The notes under the pieces are model-generated. The model was not told the DNA's origin. It made no database searches and saw only the letters and a program-made list of their open reading frames with translations. The position numbers and the translations under genes were made by a program. DNA of 64,000 bases from Myoxocephalus aenaeus (Eukaryota > Chordata > Actinopteri > Perciformes > Cottidae), in the NCBI GenBank assembly GCA_038501785.1, contig JBAMJR010000031.1:13356501-13420500 (forward strand), in the 5' to 3' direction. Shown piece by piece: positions 26,385 to 36,103 of this stretch (position 1 is its first letter; each line of letters starts with the position of its first letter).

Positions 26385-28498
26385 TTATCCAGTGCAGCGT
26401 TGACTGGTGTTCAAACCAATATGAGGCTGCTCGTGGAGATAAGGGAGTTTTAACCCACCTCTGTCATATGGTAGGTATAGCAGGGTCATGCGCAGTCTTG
26501 AGCGTCTATCGTTCCAAATATACTTACAAAAAAGCTGCTTCATTTTACAAAAAAAATTAGGAGGAGCAAGTGGGATGGTTTGAAAAAGGTACAGGAATTT
26601 AGGAAGAATATTCATCTTCAGAATATGAATATGCCCAATCATGGAAATTGGCAAAGATTTCATCTATTAACGGATTCAACTACTGACTCAGTCACAGGGT
26701 TATAGTTAGTAGGTACCATGGCTTCTATTGTAGGCGTGATTTTAACTCCGAGGTATGTAAAGCTGTCCACAATATTCTTAAATGGTGTATTTAGTGGTGG
26801 AGTTAATCTCTCAGATTTTTTCAAGAATAGGATTGTAGACTTGGATGCATTAACCTTATAACCTTAGAAACTACCATATGTTTATATAAAGCTTAATAAA
26901 GAAGGAATAGATCGTTTCTAGTCTGTCAGAAAGAGCACTATATCATCCGTAAATAATCCTATTTTATTCTCAATATCATTAATTGTGATACCAGTTATCT
27001 CACTATTGCCTCTAATTGCAATTGCTAGAGGTCTAATGGCCAGGACAAAAAGAAGAGGAGACAAAGGACATCCTTGTCTTGTGCCTCTACAAAGAGAGAG
27101 CCGTTTCGATACCATATAGTTGGTCATTACTGAAGCACTTGATTGATGATATAATAGTTTGATCCAACTAAGGAAGTAGTTGCCTATTCCAAAACGGTTA
27201 AGCACTTCAAATAGGTATTCATGCTCGACCCTATCAAAGGCCTTTTCCGCATCAAGTCCTATCACAGCCACATCAGGTATTTATTTCTTGACAAATATAA
27301 TGTTCATCATTCTACGGATATTGTGAGAGCCCTGTCTTCCTTTAATAAATCCATTTTGATCTAAGGCTACAATAGATGGCAAATGTTTCTCCAACCTTCT
27401 GGCAAGGACTTTTGCTAATATGTTCACATCATTATTGATTAAGGAGATGGGGCGGTAGGATTCACACTTTGTGAAGGGTTTACCTGGCTTTAATATTAAG
27501 GTTATAAGAGCGTTCCGCAGAGATGGGGGGAGCTCATCATTTCCAAGTGATTCTTCAAACATATTCAGTAGCGGAGCCAGTAGCATGTCCTTGAATTTTT
27601 TGTAGATTTCGATAGGTACACCGTCGGGTCCTGGAGCTTTACCTCCTTTCATACCGTCTATGGCCTCTGACAACTATTTATTTCTATGAGGGTTAGTAAT
27701 TGTTGTCCCTTTCTCTGATTCAATTACTAAAATTGATCTTTCATTCTGCATTGACTTTAAACGCCAGGCCAGAAGTTTCCCTGCCCTTTCTCCTTGGTCA
27801 TAGAATGCCTGTTTCAGTTTCATTATGCTATATAATGCTTTATTTGTGGATATTTCATTATACTGTGGTCTAAGAATGGCCAGTCTCTGTCTAGTCTCAC
27901 TTGTATCATTAAGATTAATTTCTGTTTCAAGTTCTTTGATATCTTTTTCTAGCTCCATAAATTGTAGGTGCTGTTTATTAGATATGCTGCTTGTATGGCT
28001 GATCATTTGGCCTCGTATGTAGGCCTTAAATGCCTCCCATCTTGTAGACGCTGATGTTTGAGTAGTGTTGACTTCGAAATAGACATCAATATTGGTTCCA
28101 ACTAATTTGAAAAACTCATTATCATGTAACCATCGTGGGCTCAATCGCCATATAGTGGGACCCTTATTGGCTGTTTTTACAGTGTAATTGACTAGTAGTA
28201 AAGCATGATCTGAGATGACGATGCTTTTATACAGCGAGTCATTCACATTAGGTATCATAGATTTAGAGATGAGGAAATAGTCTATGCGGGAGTAAGTATT
28301 ATGTGTAGCAGAGTGACATGAATATTCCCATCTGGAAGGGTTCTTATGTCTCCAGATATCACAAAGGTTTAACTCGCACATAAAATGTTGTATTACTTTC
28401 CTACTCTGCGTATGTGAGGTGTCTACACCTGATAATTTATCCAGTATTGGATTAAGAGTACAGTTAAAGTCTCCTGCCATACAAATGTGACCATGCAA
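26385..28498 (-). pseudogene. L1-Tx1 ORF2: endonuclease C-terminal part and reverse transcriptase
   Basis: The endonuclease C-terminal half is readable from 28498 (CMAGDFNCTLN, YSRIDYFLISK, VISDHALL). The RT runs from 27673: GGKAPGPDGVPIEIYKKF, SYRPISLINNDVNILAKVLA, GLDAEKAFDRVEHEYLF, GTRQGCPLSPLLF and LFTDDIVLFL. The catalytic box reads FTDD instead of FADD/YADD. Stops near 27677, 27280 and 26918 split the frame. A further piece (26385-26663) starts MKSLPISMIGHIHILKMN, the usual post-RT region. Confidence 0.85.
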
Positions 28499-28768
28499 TG
28501 TTGATAAAGTTAGGAACAGGTTATTATAAAACTGTGTATCATCGTTGTTAGGACCATAGAGACATATTAAATTAATATCTTGGTTTAGTAAAGAGCCCTG
28601 GACAATAATAAATCTGCCTGCTGTGTCCTGTATGGTATTGTAAACTCGTAATGGAACAGATGAGTGAATAAGTATTGCCTATGTCAATAATAATCTTAAC
28701 TCGCCGTCAGTTAAAGTTTACCACAACGGACTCTCAGAATTCAACATTTCAAGAGTGAATAGACCACC

Positions 28769-29137
28769 TCACCCTTCAACCAGGGCATTTCCGGTCTCCG
28801 CTCCCTCGGGTAATCCAACCAGTCTTAGATTGGAGCGACGTTGTAGGTCTTCCATCTCTTCCATCCGAGAGGTGAGTTTGTTGACTCTTTCCCACGTAGT
28901 GTCAGCTTGTTTTGCTTGTGAAGTGATCTTGTCTTCCGCAGTGCTAATGTGAGTTTCTGCTTCTGTGAGTCTTTCAGAAAATGCCCCTACAGCTTCTTTT
29001 ATCTCTCGGTTGGAGGAAATGACTTCATGTAGTTTAGTGGAAAAGTCTTCCCTCATGGACTGTATGGCCGATAGAATCTGGCTCTCATTGCTGCTAGTCT
29101 CCTCGTGAGTTAGTTTAGCGCTAGCTACCTCTTCCAT
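28769..29137 (-). pseudogene. L1-Tx1 ORF1 N-terminal remnant
   Basis: About 122 residues starting MEEVASAKLTHEETSS, mostly coiled coil, ending in RSNLRLVGLPEGAE, the start of the RNA-binding domain typical of L1 ORF1p. The rest is deleted. Confidence 0.75.
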
Positions 29138-29210
29138 GTCTTCATCGTGTGGATTTTCTGAGTCTGTCTTTAGGAGGTCGGCCTTTCCCTCGGTTTCTCA
29201 ACATCGTGTA

Positions 29211-29456
29211 ATGGAGCTTAAGCGGTAGTTCAGGAAGGGAGACCCTACACTACGGGTCATTCATATATCGCAGTCTAATTCTCCCAGTGAGTCATTACGG
29301 TAGCAGCGGATCTAGGGGGCGTCCCCCTTTTTAAGCAACCAACCAACCAGAGGTGTTACGGGGTCTCTAAGCCAATCAGATTGTTGCTGTCAAACTTTAA
29401 AAGTGTTCTCTGCTCTGCTGCTGTCAGTTGTCATTTCAGCTCTGAGACGAATGCGA
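29211..29456 (+). repeat. Ngaro split direct repeat A1
   Basis: Begins ATGGAGCTTAAGCGGTAGTT; same 246 bp recur at 34469-34714. It ends just before the first ATGs of the gag-like frame and probably acts as promoter and leader. Confidence 0.93.
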
Positions 29457-29521
29457 AGTTGATGCAAATGCTGTTCATCTGGCTTACTCTTATTAGTTTA
29501 GGAGGGGCGACGTGTCAGAGG

Positions 29522-30901
29522 ATGTCGGAGTCAGATTTGGAGTCTGGTGTAAGCGAGATAATGTTCGAACCGGTGGATCAGCCGGCTCTCAACGCTCCGG
29601 GGATCCTTCGCAGGAGCTCTCGTCGGGGGCGGCGTAGCGGATCTCCCGCAGAGGGGCAAGGGGCGCTCATGGCTTTGCTGGAGGAGCGTGGCGTAATGCC
29701 GGCTCCAGGCCTGGCGCTTCCCGAGCTACAGGAGCTAACGAATCTGGCAGTTAGCCAGGATCTGGTCGATCCTCTTCCGGCACCGGCGCCGGGACGAAAA
29801 AGGGCCAAAAAGGCAGACCCAGCCCCAGCGACACAGGCTAAGAGGAAAGGCGTCAGGTCCCGGACGAGGTCTCCACCTGCTACTCCCGGCCCATCGGGGA
29901 GAGACAACGCCGTCATCACCACCCTGCAAGCGCTGGTGGGCTCCATCCAGTCCATAGACGCTCGCCTACAGTCCCTGGAGAACACGGTAACGCCGTCCTT
30001 ATCAGTCGCCGCCGCCCAGAACTCCATGAGGCAACCGGGAGCCGGGCCGAGTCAAGCAGGCGGGTCGGTTCAGACCGAGGCCGGCCAGTATTCCCTGGCG
30101 TCTGCAGTCCCTGCGCTTCCAATGGGTAGGCCGTACATCACACTAGCCGCTAACATAACCACGCGGCTGAGGGATAAAATCATACAGGGGAGGAATGTAA
30201 ATCTTGTCAGCATCATTTTGCCGTCCCCTGAGTGCGATAGAAGCGTAGCCTCCGGCGGCGATGTTACAGCAGTGTTTAAATCGGCTGACCCACGGTTGAG
30301 TAAAGATCTTTCGATCGGGCAGTTCATGGTGGCATTTGGGGTATTCCGGGATGTGTTATGTACGGTCTACCCAGATAGGAGACAAGAGCTAGACACGTAC
30401 ATGTCACTCATCGCCGAGCTCAATCTAAAGTATGGGAAGAATATATTCTACCAGTATCATAAGGCTTTCTCTAGCAAAGCCGCTCTGTACGTTACACAGC
30501 ATAACTCCCGGCTGAACTGGTCCGTGCTGGACACTGAGCTACTGGTCATGATCGCGGGCGGCACACAAACTATGTCTTGTCACGAGTGCGGGAACTTTGG
30601 GCATCAGAGCCAGTTTTGCCCCGCTGCGGCATTCCAGCCACCGAGCTACGGCCAAGTGATGACTCAGGCACGGTCACCTCAGCCACAGAGCGCGCAGGAT
30701 CGCAGAGGACGCGAGGTGTATAGTCACAACAACGTGCAAATTTGTAATAATTTCAACATAGGCGTGCGTGCGTATTCCAACTGTCGGTTCCTTCACATCT
30801 GCAGCGACTGCAGGGATGCGCATCCGCGGACAGTTTGCCCTCGGCGCGCAGCCAGGATCCCACCCCGGGGGGGGAAACTACGTGGTTCAAAAGCATTCTG
30901 A
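29522..30901 (+). CDS. Ngaro ORF1, gag-like protein
   Basis: A frame of about 459 codons if the ATG at 29522 (MSESDLESGVSEIMFEP) is used; in-frame ATGs at 29462 and 29468 would extend it. The N-terminal third is rich in Pro, Arg and Ala; a short helix follows (LQALVGSIQSIDARLQSLE). The middle is a capsid-like region. The C-terminal part has a CCHC knuckle (CHECGNFGHQSQFC) and a second Cys/His cluster (CRFLHICSDCRDAHPRTVC). It probably packages the element's RNA. It overlaps the RT frame in the -1 register. Function is inferred from family and position. Confidence 0.85.
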   Translation: MSESDLESGVSEIMFEPVDQPALNAPGILRRSSRRGRRSGSPAEGQGALMALLEERGVMPAPGLALPELQELTNLAVSQDLVDPLPAPAPGRKRAKKADPAPATQAKRKGVRSRTRSPPATPGPSGRDNAVITTLQALVGSIQSIDARLQSLENTVTPSLSVAAAQNSMRQPGAGPSQAGGSVQTEAGQYSLASAVPALPMGRPYITLAANITTRLRDKIIQGRNVNLVSIILPSPECDRSVASGGDVTAVFKSADPRLSKDLSIGQFMVAFGVFRDVLCTVYPDRRQELDTYMSLIAELNLKYGKNIFYQYHKAFSSKAALYVTQHNSRLNWSVLDTELLVMIAGGTQTMSCHECGNFGHQSQFCPAAAFQPPSYGQVMTQARSPQPQSAQDRRGREVYSHNNVQICNNFNIGVRAYSNCRFLHICSDCRDAHPRTVCPRRAARIPPRGGKLRGSKAF

Positions 30902-32502
30902 AGAAACATCCCTCAACACCAATAAATGTACAAGCACTGGCAAATGAACTGCGGTCTCATCCGGACTCTGTGTTTGTGGACCATTTGCTCACGGGTTTAT
31001 CACAGGGGTTCCGGGTGGGCGTTCTGACGATGCCAACTATAACATATGTGGCCAAAAATCTGCAATCGGCGGTAAACGACCCAGGTACGGTTTGTCAGTT
31101 ACTCGAGAAAGAGGTCAGGAAGGAGTACGTCATCGGCCCGTTCACATCCTCGCCATTTACAGTATTTCGTACGAGTCCAATTGGGGTAGCGACAGGTAAA
31201 TATTCAGGGAAGAAACGGTTAATTTGTGATCTGTCCGCTCCACGTGCCGGCCCGCTGGCGAGCGTTAACAGTCTCATTCCTCCCGAGCTATTCAGCCTGC
31301 ATTACGCCTCGGTGGATAATGCCATCAGGTTGATAAAACTAGCGGGGCGGGGGGCGTGGCTATCCAAGGCAGATATCACGGACGCATTTAAAATAGTGCC
31401 GATCCATCCGTCGCAGTGGCATCTGTTCGGGATCCGGTGGGAGGCTAAATTCTACTTTGCAGTACGGTTGACTTTCGGGTGCAGGAGTAGCCCATGCATA
31501 TTCAATCATCTCGCCGAGGCGTTATGCTGGATCCTGCTGAACAGAGTCAGGGTCCCCTCGGTGTTGCATCTACTCGACGATTTTCTGCTGATAGATCCCC
31601 CACACAACAGCTCAGGCACCTCGCTACGTAGATTGAAACAATGTTTCCAATCCCTCGGCATTCCACTCACAGATGAGAAAACCATGGGGCCGGACACGCG
31701 TTTGGAGTTTCTGGGCATTACGCTCGATACGATAGAGATGAAAGCGTCCCTTCCGATCGCAAAATTACAGCGCATCCGGGAGATTTCAAAAATGTATAGC
31801 GTGGCAGGAAACGTAACTAAACGGCAGTTACTTTCACTTCTCGGGCATCTTAATTTTGCCATGCGGGTCATTCCTCAGGGGCGCTCGTTCATCTCACGGC
31901 TTCTGGATATGGCGTCTTCAGTGTCCAGTCTGCACGAACTAGTGTCTCTTGATGAAGGGTGTCGCTCTGACCTACAGTTTTGGTCTCGGCTGCTAGAGAA
32001 CTGGAATGGAGTGTCATTTTTCTACGACGAGCTGGTGAATTCTTCCGATTCGTTAAAGTTCTACACAGATGCCGCACCATCTGTGGGTTTTGGGGGCTTT
32101 TATCAAGGCGAGTGGTTTGCTAGCAGCTGGCCTCCTGCATTTGCAAGGTTTGAGCAATCCTCAGCCTTGGCTGAGATCTACCCGGTGGCCGTGGCCTGCT
32201 TTGTCTGGGGGCAGCACTGGAAACGCAAGCGCATTTCCCTCATGTGCGATAATCAGGCAGTTGTCAACATTATTAATAGAGGGCGCTCCTCTTCCAGAGA
32301 TATCATGCCATTTGTGAGGAGCATCACGTGGTCAGCAGTCACTCACAACTTCATCCTCACCGCCCGCCACGTGCCGGGTCATTCTAACACCCTGGCTGAT
32401 GCGCTGTCTCGTTTCAAATTCCAGATGTTCCGGCGCATCTGTCCCGAAGCCAGCCCCGTGGCAGTCACGGTGCCCTCGTGTCGCACTCTGATGCTGTCAT
32501 AG
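30835..32502 (+). CDS. Ngaro ORF2, reverse transcriptase and RNase H
   Basis: A 555-codon frame with no ATG near its start (it opens at TTG 30835; the first ATG is about 65 codons in), so it is probably made by -1 frameshifting from ORF1. RT motifs: WLSKADITDAFKIVPIHP (Asp180, Asp183), LTFGCRSSPCIFNHLAEA and HLLDDFLLID (Asp248, Asp249). RNase H motifs: KFYTDAAPSVGFGGF (Asp412), ALAEIYPVAVAC (Glu447), CDNQAVVNIINR (Asp472) and HVPGHSNTLADALSRF (Asp522). All catalytic acids are present. It copies the RNA into circular DNA for recombination. It overlaps the recombinase frame by 25 nt. Confidence 0.92.
   Translation: MPSARSQDPTPGGETTWFKSILKKHPSTPINVQALANELRSHPDSVFVDHLLTGLSQGFRVGVLTMPTITYVAKNLQSAVNDPGTVCQLLEKEVRKEYVIGPFTSSPFTVFRTSPIGVATGKYSGKKRLICDLSAPRAGPLASVNSLIPPELFSLHYASVDNAIRLIKLAGRGAWLSKADITDAFKIVPIHPSQWHLFGIRWEAKFYFAVRLTFGCRSSPCIFNHLAEALCWILLNRVRVPSVLHLLDDFLLIDPPHNSSGTSLRRLKQCFQSLGIPLTDEKTMGPDTRLEFLGITLDTIEMKASLPIAKLQRIREISKMYSVAGNVTKRQLLSLLGHLNFAMRVIPQGRSFISRLLDMASSVSSLHELVSLDEGCRSDLQFWSRLLENWNGVSFFYDELVNSSDSLKFYTDAAPSVGFGGFYQGEWFASSWPPAFARFEQSSALAEIYPVAVACFVWGQHWKRKRISLMCDNQAVVNIINRGRSSSRDIMPFVRSITWSAVTHNFILTARHVPGHSNTLADALSRFKFQMFRRICPEASPVAVTVPSCRTLMLS
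30867..30874 (+). promoter_or_regulatory. candidate -1 ribosomal frameshift site (G8)
   Basis: Eight G residues fall in the ORF1/ORF2 overlap. In the ORF1 frame the last seven read G GGG GGG (30868-30874), a homopolymeric X XXY YYZ heptamer. A -1 slip there joins ORF1 to ORF2. Confidence 0.4.
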
Positions 32503-33461
32503 AGCTTACCCCGCTGGGTAGATACATGGAGTCCGCGAGGCAGTACATGCGACAGGGCTTAGCCGGTTCTACAGTGAGAACGTATGATTTAGCTTGGAGG
32601 ACTTTTGCTGTGTTTTGTGTATCTGTAAGCGTACCTCTTAAACCTGTTCTCATCCACACTGTGTGTGCTTTTATCTGCTATTGCACTGACACTCGACACT
32701 TTAAGCTTCCTTATATTCGCAGTTTGATTGCCGGCATTCAATTTAATGTTAGGTGTTCCGACCCGGCGTCACCGAGCTTGTTTACGAATGCGGCCGTTAA
32801 GTTACTGCTGAAAGGCATTGCTAAATCGTCACCACGAATTCCTGACAGTAGACAGCCCCTCACCCTTGCGATTGTACACCGAATGCTGGCGGAGCTAAGA
32901 GCAGGCATGTTCTCACTTTACATTGATTCCTTGCTTGACGCAGTGTTTTTACTGGCTTTCTATGCTTTCCTACGATGTGGCGAATTTACTTCAGTAACTA
33001 AGTCTTTCAACCCAGAGCGAGATATTACATTTGCTGACTTGACCTTCCATCTTAGGTATTATAATTTACGTCTCAAACACTCCAAATGTGGAGGTGCGTG
33101 CTCCGTAATCGTGGCTCGTACCGATACTCAGTTTTGCCCATTTAGATCCATGCTGAAGTATCTCCGGGTTAGACCTACGACTGGCCCTACATCCCCGTTA
33201 TTTCTTACCCCAGGTCAGGGTCCCTTAACTAAAGCCTGGTTTAACTATCATTTTAAATTAGTCCTCGCTAGAAGCAAGTTATCACCGCAGCATTATTCCG
33301 GGCATTCGTTTAGAATAGGTGCGGCGACTTCAGCGGCCAACCAAGGCATCCCAGCTGCCACTCTGCAGGGGATGGGTCGTTGGTCTTCATCGGCGTTCAC
33401 GTCCTACATTCGTCCCGACCTCGACACCATACTGGTAAATCAAAGATCATTGGAACCATAA
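32478..33461 (+). CDS. Ngaro ORF3, tyrosine recombinase
   Basis: A 327-codon frame; the first ATG is at 32526, 24 nt past the ORF2 stop, giving about 311 residues. It has the full tyrosine-recombinase signature: Arg166 (FLRCGEFTSV), a Lys in the HSKCGG turn, H-x-x-R at 276-279 (GHSFRIGAAT), Trp302 and the nucleophile Tyr310 (GRWSSSAFTSYIRP). The N-terminal part is a SAM-like core-binding domain (STVRTYDLAWRTF). It would integrate the circular cDNA without target duplication. Translation may be by reinitiation or a -1 shift from ORF2. Confidence 0.92.
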   Translation: MSHSDAVIELTPLGRYMESARQYMRQGLAGSTVRTYDLAWRTFAVFCVSVSVPLKPVLIHTVCAFICYCTDTRHFKLPYIRSLIAGIQFNVRCSDPASPSLFTNAAVKLLLKGIAKSSPRIPDSRQPLTLAIVHRMLAELRAGMFSLYIDSLLDAVFLLAFYAFLRCGEFTSVTKSFNPERDITFADLTFHLRYYNLRLKHSKCGGACSVIVARTDTQFCPFRSMLKYLRVRPTTGPTSPLFLTPGQGPLTKAWFNYHFKLVLARSKLSPQHYSGHSFRIGAATSAANQGIPAATLQGMGRWSSSAFTSYIRPDLDTILVNQRSLEP

Positions 33462-33664
33462 TATTGGCAGGCATGCAGATAACTGGTGGTGGTATCCGTT
33501 ATAGTTCCGGCAGGATTGGCAGGTACGGTGCTTTCCTCACTACACGGGAGAGGTGATCTCATAGTTAATAGAAGATGCTTGAGAATACTACGGTATATTT
33601 CCCTCACGTAGCGCGTTGGGTATTCTCTTAGCACTGTATATGGGTATATGTTTTACATGGCCGC

Positions 33665-34120
33665 TTAATTCCTGGTCTAACGTGACCCTTTCTGAATCTC
33701 GGGTCTATCGTGACCTCTGCTGAATTCCGGGTCTATCGTGACCTCTGCTGAATTCCGGGTCTATCGCGACCTCTGCTGAATTCCGGGTCTATCGCGACCT
33801 CTGCTGAATTCCGGGTCTATCGCGACCTCTGCTGAATTCCGGGTCTATCGCGACCTCTGCTGAATTCCGGGTCTATCGCGACCTCTGCTGAATTCCGGGT
33901 CTATCGCGACCTCTGCTGAATTCCGGGTCCATCGCGACCTCTGCTGAATTCCGGGTCTATCGCGACCTCTGCTGAATTCCGGGTCTATCGCGACCTCTGC
34001 TGAATTCCGGGTCTATCGCGACCTCTGCTGAATTCCGGGTCTATCGCGACCTCTGCTGAATCCCGGGTCTATCGACCTCTGCGGTATTCCGGGTCTATCG
34101 TGACTACTTCTTAACTTCCT
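33665..34120 (+). repeat. 28-bp minisatellite in Ngaro
   Basis: About 15 tandem copies of a 28-bp unit containing GAATTCCGGGTCTATCGCGA. Phase markers GGGTCTATCG occur every 28 bp from 33701 to 34065, then at 34091. Outer copies are more diverged than inner ones. Confidence 0.95.
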
Positions 34121-34316
34121 GGTCTGAACATGACTAGGGGCGGTACTCCCTATGGGTGGGGTGGTTCACTTAAACTCACTCACGAGGTTAATGGCTAGTC
34201 TGGCTAGCTCACCTGAACCGTACTAATGTTCCATGTCTTTCCTGATTAACTTTCCTTGTGCTTAGGCCTTCACTGCGGCGTTAGGTAAGTATTGATTTAT
34301 TTTTGTCAAATCTTTT

Positions 34317-34468
34317 GGGGGATTCTGCCGTATCAGTATTCAGAGTCACTGCCCCTTGTTTATCCTCGTGCAGGATAGAGTCCGATCGCCAAAGACTTTG
34401 CACTATTCATTGTGAAACCAACGTAATAAATGTATTATTGAATTCGGAACAAGTCTCTCCTGATTGAA
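34317..34468 (+). repeat. Ngaro split direct repeat B1
   Basis: A 152-bp block starting GGGGGATTCTGCCG and ending CTGATTGAA, repeated at 34824-34975. It contains AATAAATG, a possible poly(A) signal. Confidence 0.92.
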
Positions 34469-34714
34469 ATGGAGCTTAAGCGGTAGTTCAGGAAGGGAGA
34501 CCCTACACTACGGGTCATTCATATATCGCAGTCTAATTCTCCCAGTGAGTCATTACGGTAGCAGCGGATCTAGGGGGCGTCCCCCTTTTTAAGCAACCAA
34601 CCAACCAGAGGTGTTACGGGGTCTCTAAGCCAATCAGATTGTTGCTGTCAAACTTTAAAAGTGTTCTCTGCTCTGCTGCTGTCAGTTGTCATTTCAGCTC
34701 TGAGACGAATGCGA
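34469..34714 (+). repeat. Ngaro split direct repeat A2
   Basis: Same 246 bp as A1 with no difference noticed by eye. The open frame across it (34639-34974) is a shadow of the A1 leader. Confidence 0.92.
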
Positions 34715-34823
34715 CCCTCCTCCACCCCATTCACCTCCAGGCAGCAGGTAGTCATACTCCTCACTCATCACAGGATGTCAGCAACTCTCTTCTTCACCAC
34801 CACCACCAGTGTCCGGACTCCAG

Positions 34824-34975
34824 GGGGGATTCTGCCGTATCAGTATTCAGAGTCACTGCCCCTTGTTTATCCTCGTGCAGGATAGAGTCCGATCGCCAAA
34901 GACTTTGCACTATTCATTGTGAAACCAACGTAATAAATGTATTATTGAATTCGGAACAAGTCTCTCCTGATTGAA
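34824..34975 (+). repeat. Ngaro split direct repeat B2
   Basis: Same 152 bp as B1, forming the 3' end of the element. A 109-bp spacer separates it from A2. Confidence 0.92.
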
Positions 34976-35412
34976 ATGTTTTTAGGTCACAAATAGCTCG
35001 ATTTAGTTAGTAAAGTATATTCATTTTCGCCGGAGCCTCACTCCACACGTCTGCTCAGTTGCGCGTCATATCCGGTCAGAAAATTACTTTTGATACTTAA
35101 GTACAGTGAATGTCAGATACTTTAAGACTTTTACTCAAGTAGTATTCTTATAGGTAACTTTCACTTTTACTGGAGTAATTTTCCAGTAAGGTATCTCTAC
35201 TTTTACTCAAGTATGGCTTTTGGGTACTTTATACACCACTGGTGTTTTCTATGTGTGTGTCTTCTCAGTGTTTGTTTCCTGATTGTTTATTCCCTTCACC
35301 TGTTCTCGTTCCAGACTCCTCCCTCCTCGTGTGCCTTTCCCCTGTGTGATTGTAAAGCCTCGCCCTAATTATTTCCACCTGTGCCTTAATGCCTGGCTTC
35401 CCCTGTATATCT

Positions 35413-36103
35413 GGGCTGCGGTCGAATAGTCCATTTTGGTTAGGAACCTTCCTAACTGAGGGAAATGACCCGGAAGTACCTAAGTGGTCGCCATGATAAG
35501 TGCCGGTCGAATTGTCCAAACGCAAAGGAAAGGAGCTTCAATGCTTCCTAACTTAGCTCCTTTAGCATAGGAACCACTGGACCTTCCTTTGCGAAAGGAA
35601 AGGAGGTAATGCCGACCCACAATTCCTTGTGGCGGCAACATTTAAAGTGACGTATCATTTGGCCGTTCACGAGAACAAATAGACAGTTTAGTAGCTTTGT
35701 ACTCTGTGAAAAATACGTTGGTTTCACTTTCATATTCCTTCGTTCATTTCTATTCCAACCTTGTTAATAAAGTAATACTATGAACCAGGTTGTTTATGTC
35801 GTTATGACACAACACTGTAAGAAGACGGACGAAGTATCTAAACTGTGCTTTTTGTAGTCCATCTTCGGAACGTTGTAGTTTCACCGCTGCAGACAGAGTG
35901 ACGTCACTAACATGCGCCTGCCGTCGTGTCATAACTACGTCGCTTAGGGAAAGTGGAGTCGGATTTGCCAAACACCGCGGTTGTCTTCTCCTAATTCTCC
36001 TTCCCATCTTTCCTTAACCCCGTGACGTTTTCCACAGAGGTTAAGGAAAAGTGCTTAGGGTTAGACGTTAGGAGGTAATTATTGGACTATTCGACCGCAG
36101 CCC
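35413..36103 (+). mobile_element. TIR element, superfamily not assigned
   Basis: Perfect 21-bp terminal inverted repeats beginning GGGCTGCGGTCGAATAGTC at 35413-35433 and 36083-36103. The element is 691 bp with no transposase seen. Flanks (TATATCT and TAGTCTG) give no clear target duplication. It interrupts the outer LTR. Confidence 0.75.

Larger units (their letters stand above)
29211..34975 (+). mobile_element. Ngaro-type tyrosine-recombinase retrotransposon, apparently full length
   Basis: Layout is A1 - gag - RT/RNase H - tyrosine recombinase - minisatellite - B1 - A2 - B2. These split direct repeats, rather than the inverted repeats of DIRS, define Ngaro. A1 (29211-29456) and A2 (34469-34714) look identical over 246 bp; B1 (34317-34468) and B2 (34824-34975) look identical over 152 bp. 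No integrase, protease or target-site duplication is present, as expected for integration by a tyrosine recombinase. Three overlapping frames are intact. It sits inside the L1. Confidence 0.92.
24359..35075 (-). mobile_element. L1-Tx1-type LINE, interrupted by Tc1 and Ngaro insertions
   Basis: The 14-bp duplication TCAGAAAATTACTT (24345-24358 and 35076-35089) brackets the element. Its own sequence is 24359-25609, 26211-29210 and 34976-35075. The 3' end (left) has a short A-run; the 5' tip is at 35075. ORF1 and ORF2 remnants are read on the minus strand. A large internal deletion removes the end of ORF1 and the start of the endonuclease near 28740. Confidence 0.87.
19314..35241 (+). mobile_element. 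hAT DNA transposon, expanded to 15.9 kb by nested insertions
   Basis: The left end starts CGGTGGTGTA and the right end closes TACACCACTG, a terminal inverted repeat with one mismatch. Both sides carry the 8-bp direct repeat GTGTTTTC (19306-19313 and 35242-35249), as expected for hAT. The right terminal region (35090-35241) is rich in TTTTACTCAAGTA-type motifs, repeated near the left end. Between them lie a dead transposase, a solo LTR, a Charlie-like element and an L1 carrying two further insertions. Without insertions the hAT would be about 3.6 kb. Confidence 0.9.

Noticed and set aside
29578..30327. Minus-strand frames of 60-149 codons
   Set aside because: Shadows of the GC-rich Ngaro gag frame, with no signature of their own.
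33665..34120. Regular spaced repeats that could suggest a CRISPR array
   Set aside because: The 28-bp units are directly adjacent with no unique spacers and lie in a eukaryotic retroelement; this is a minisatellite.
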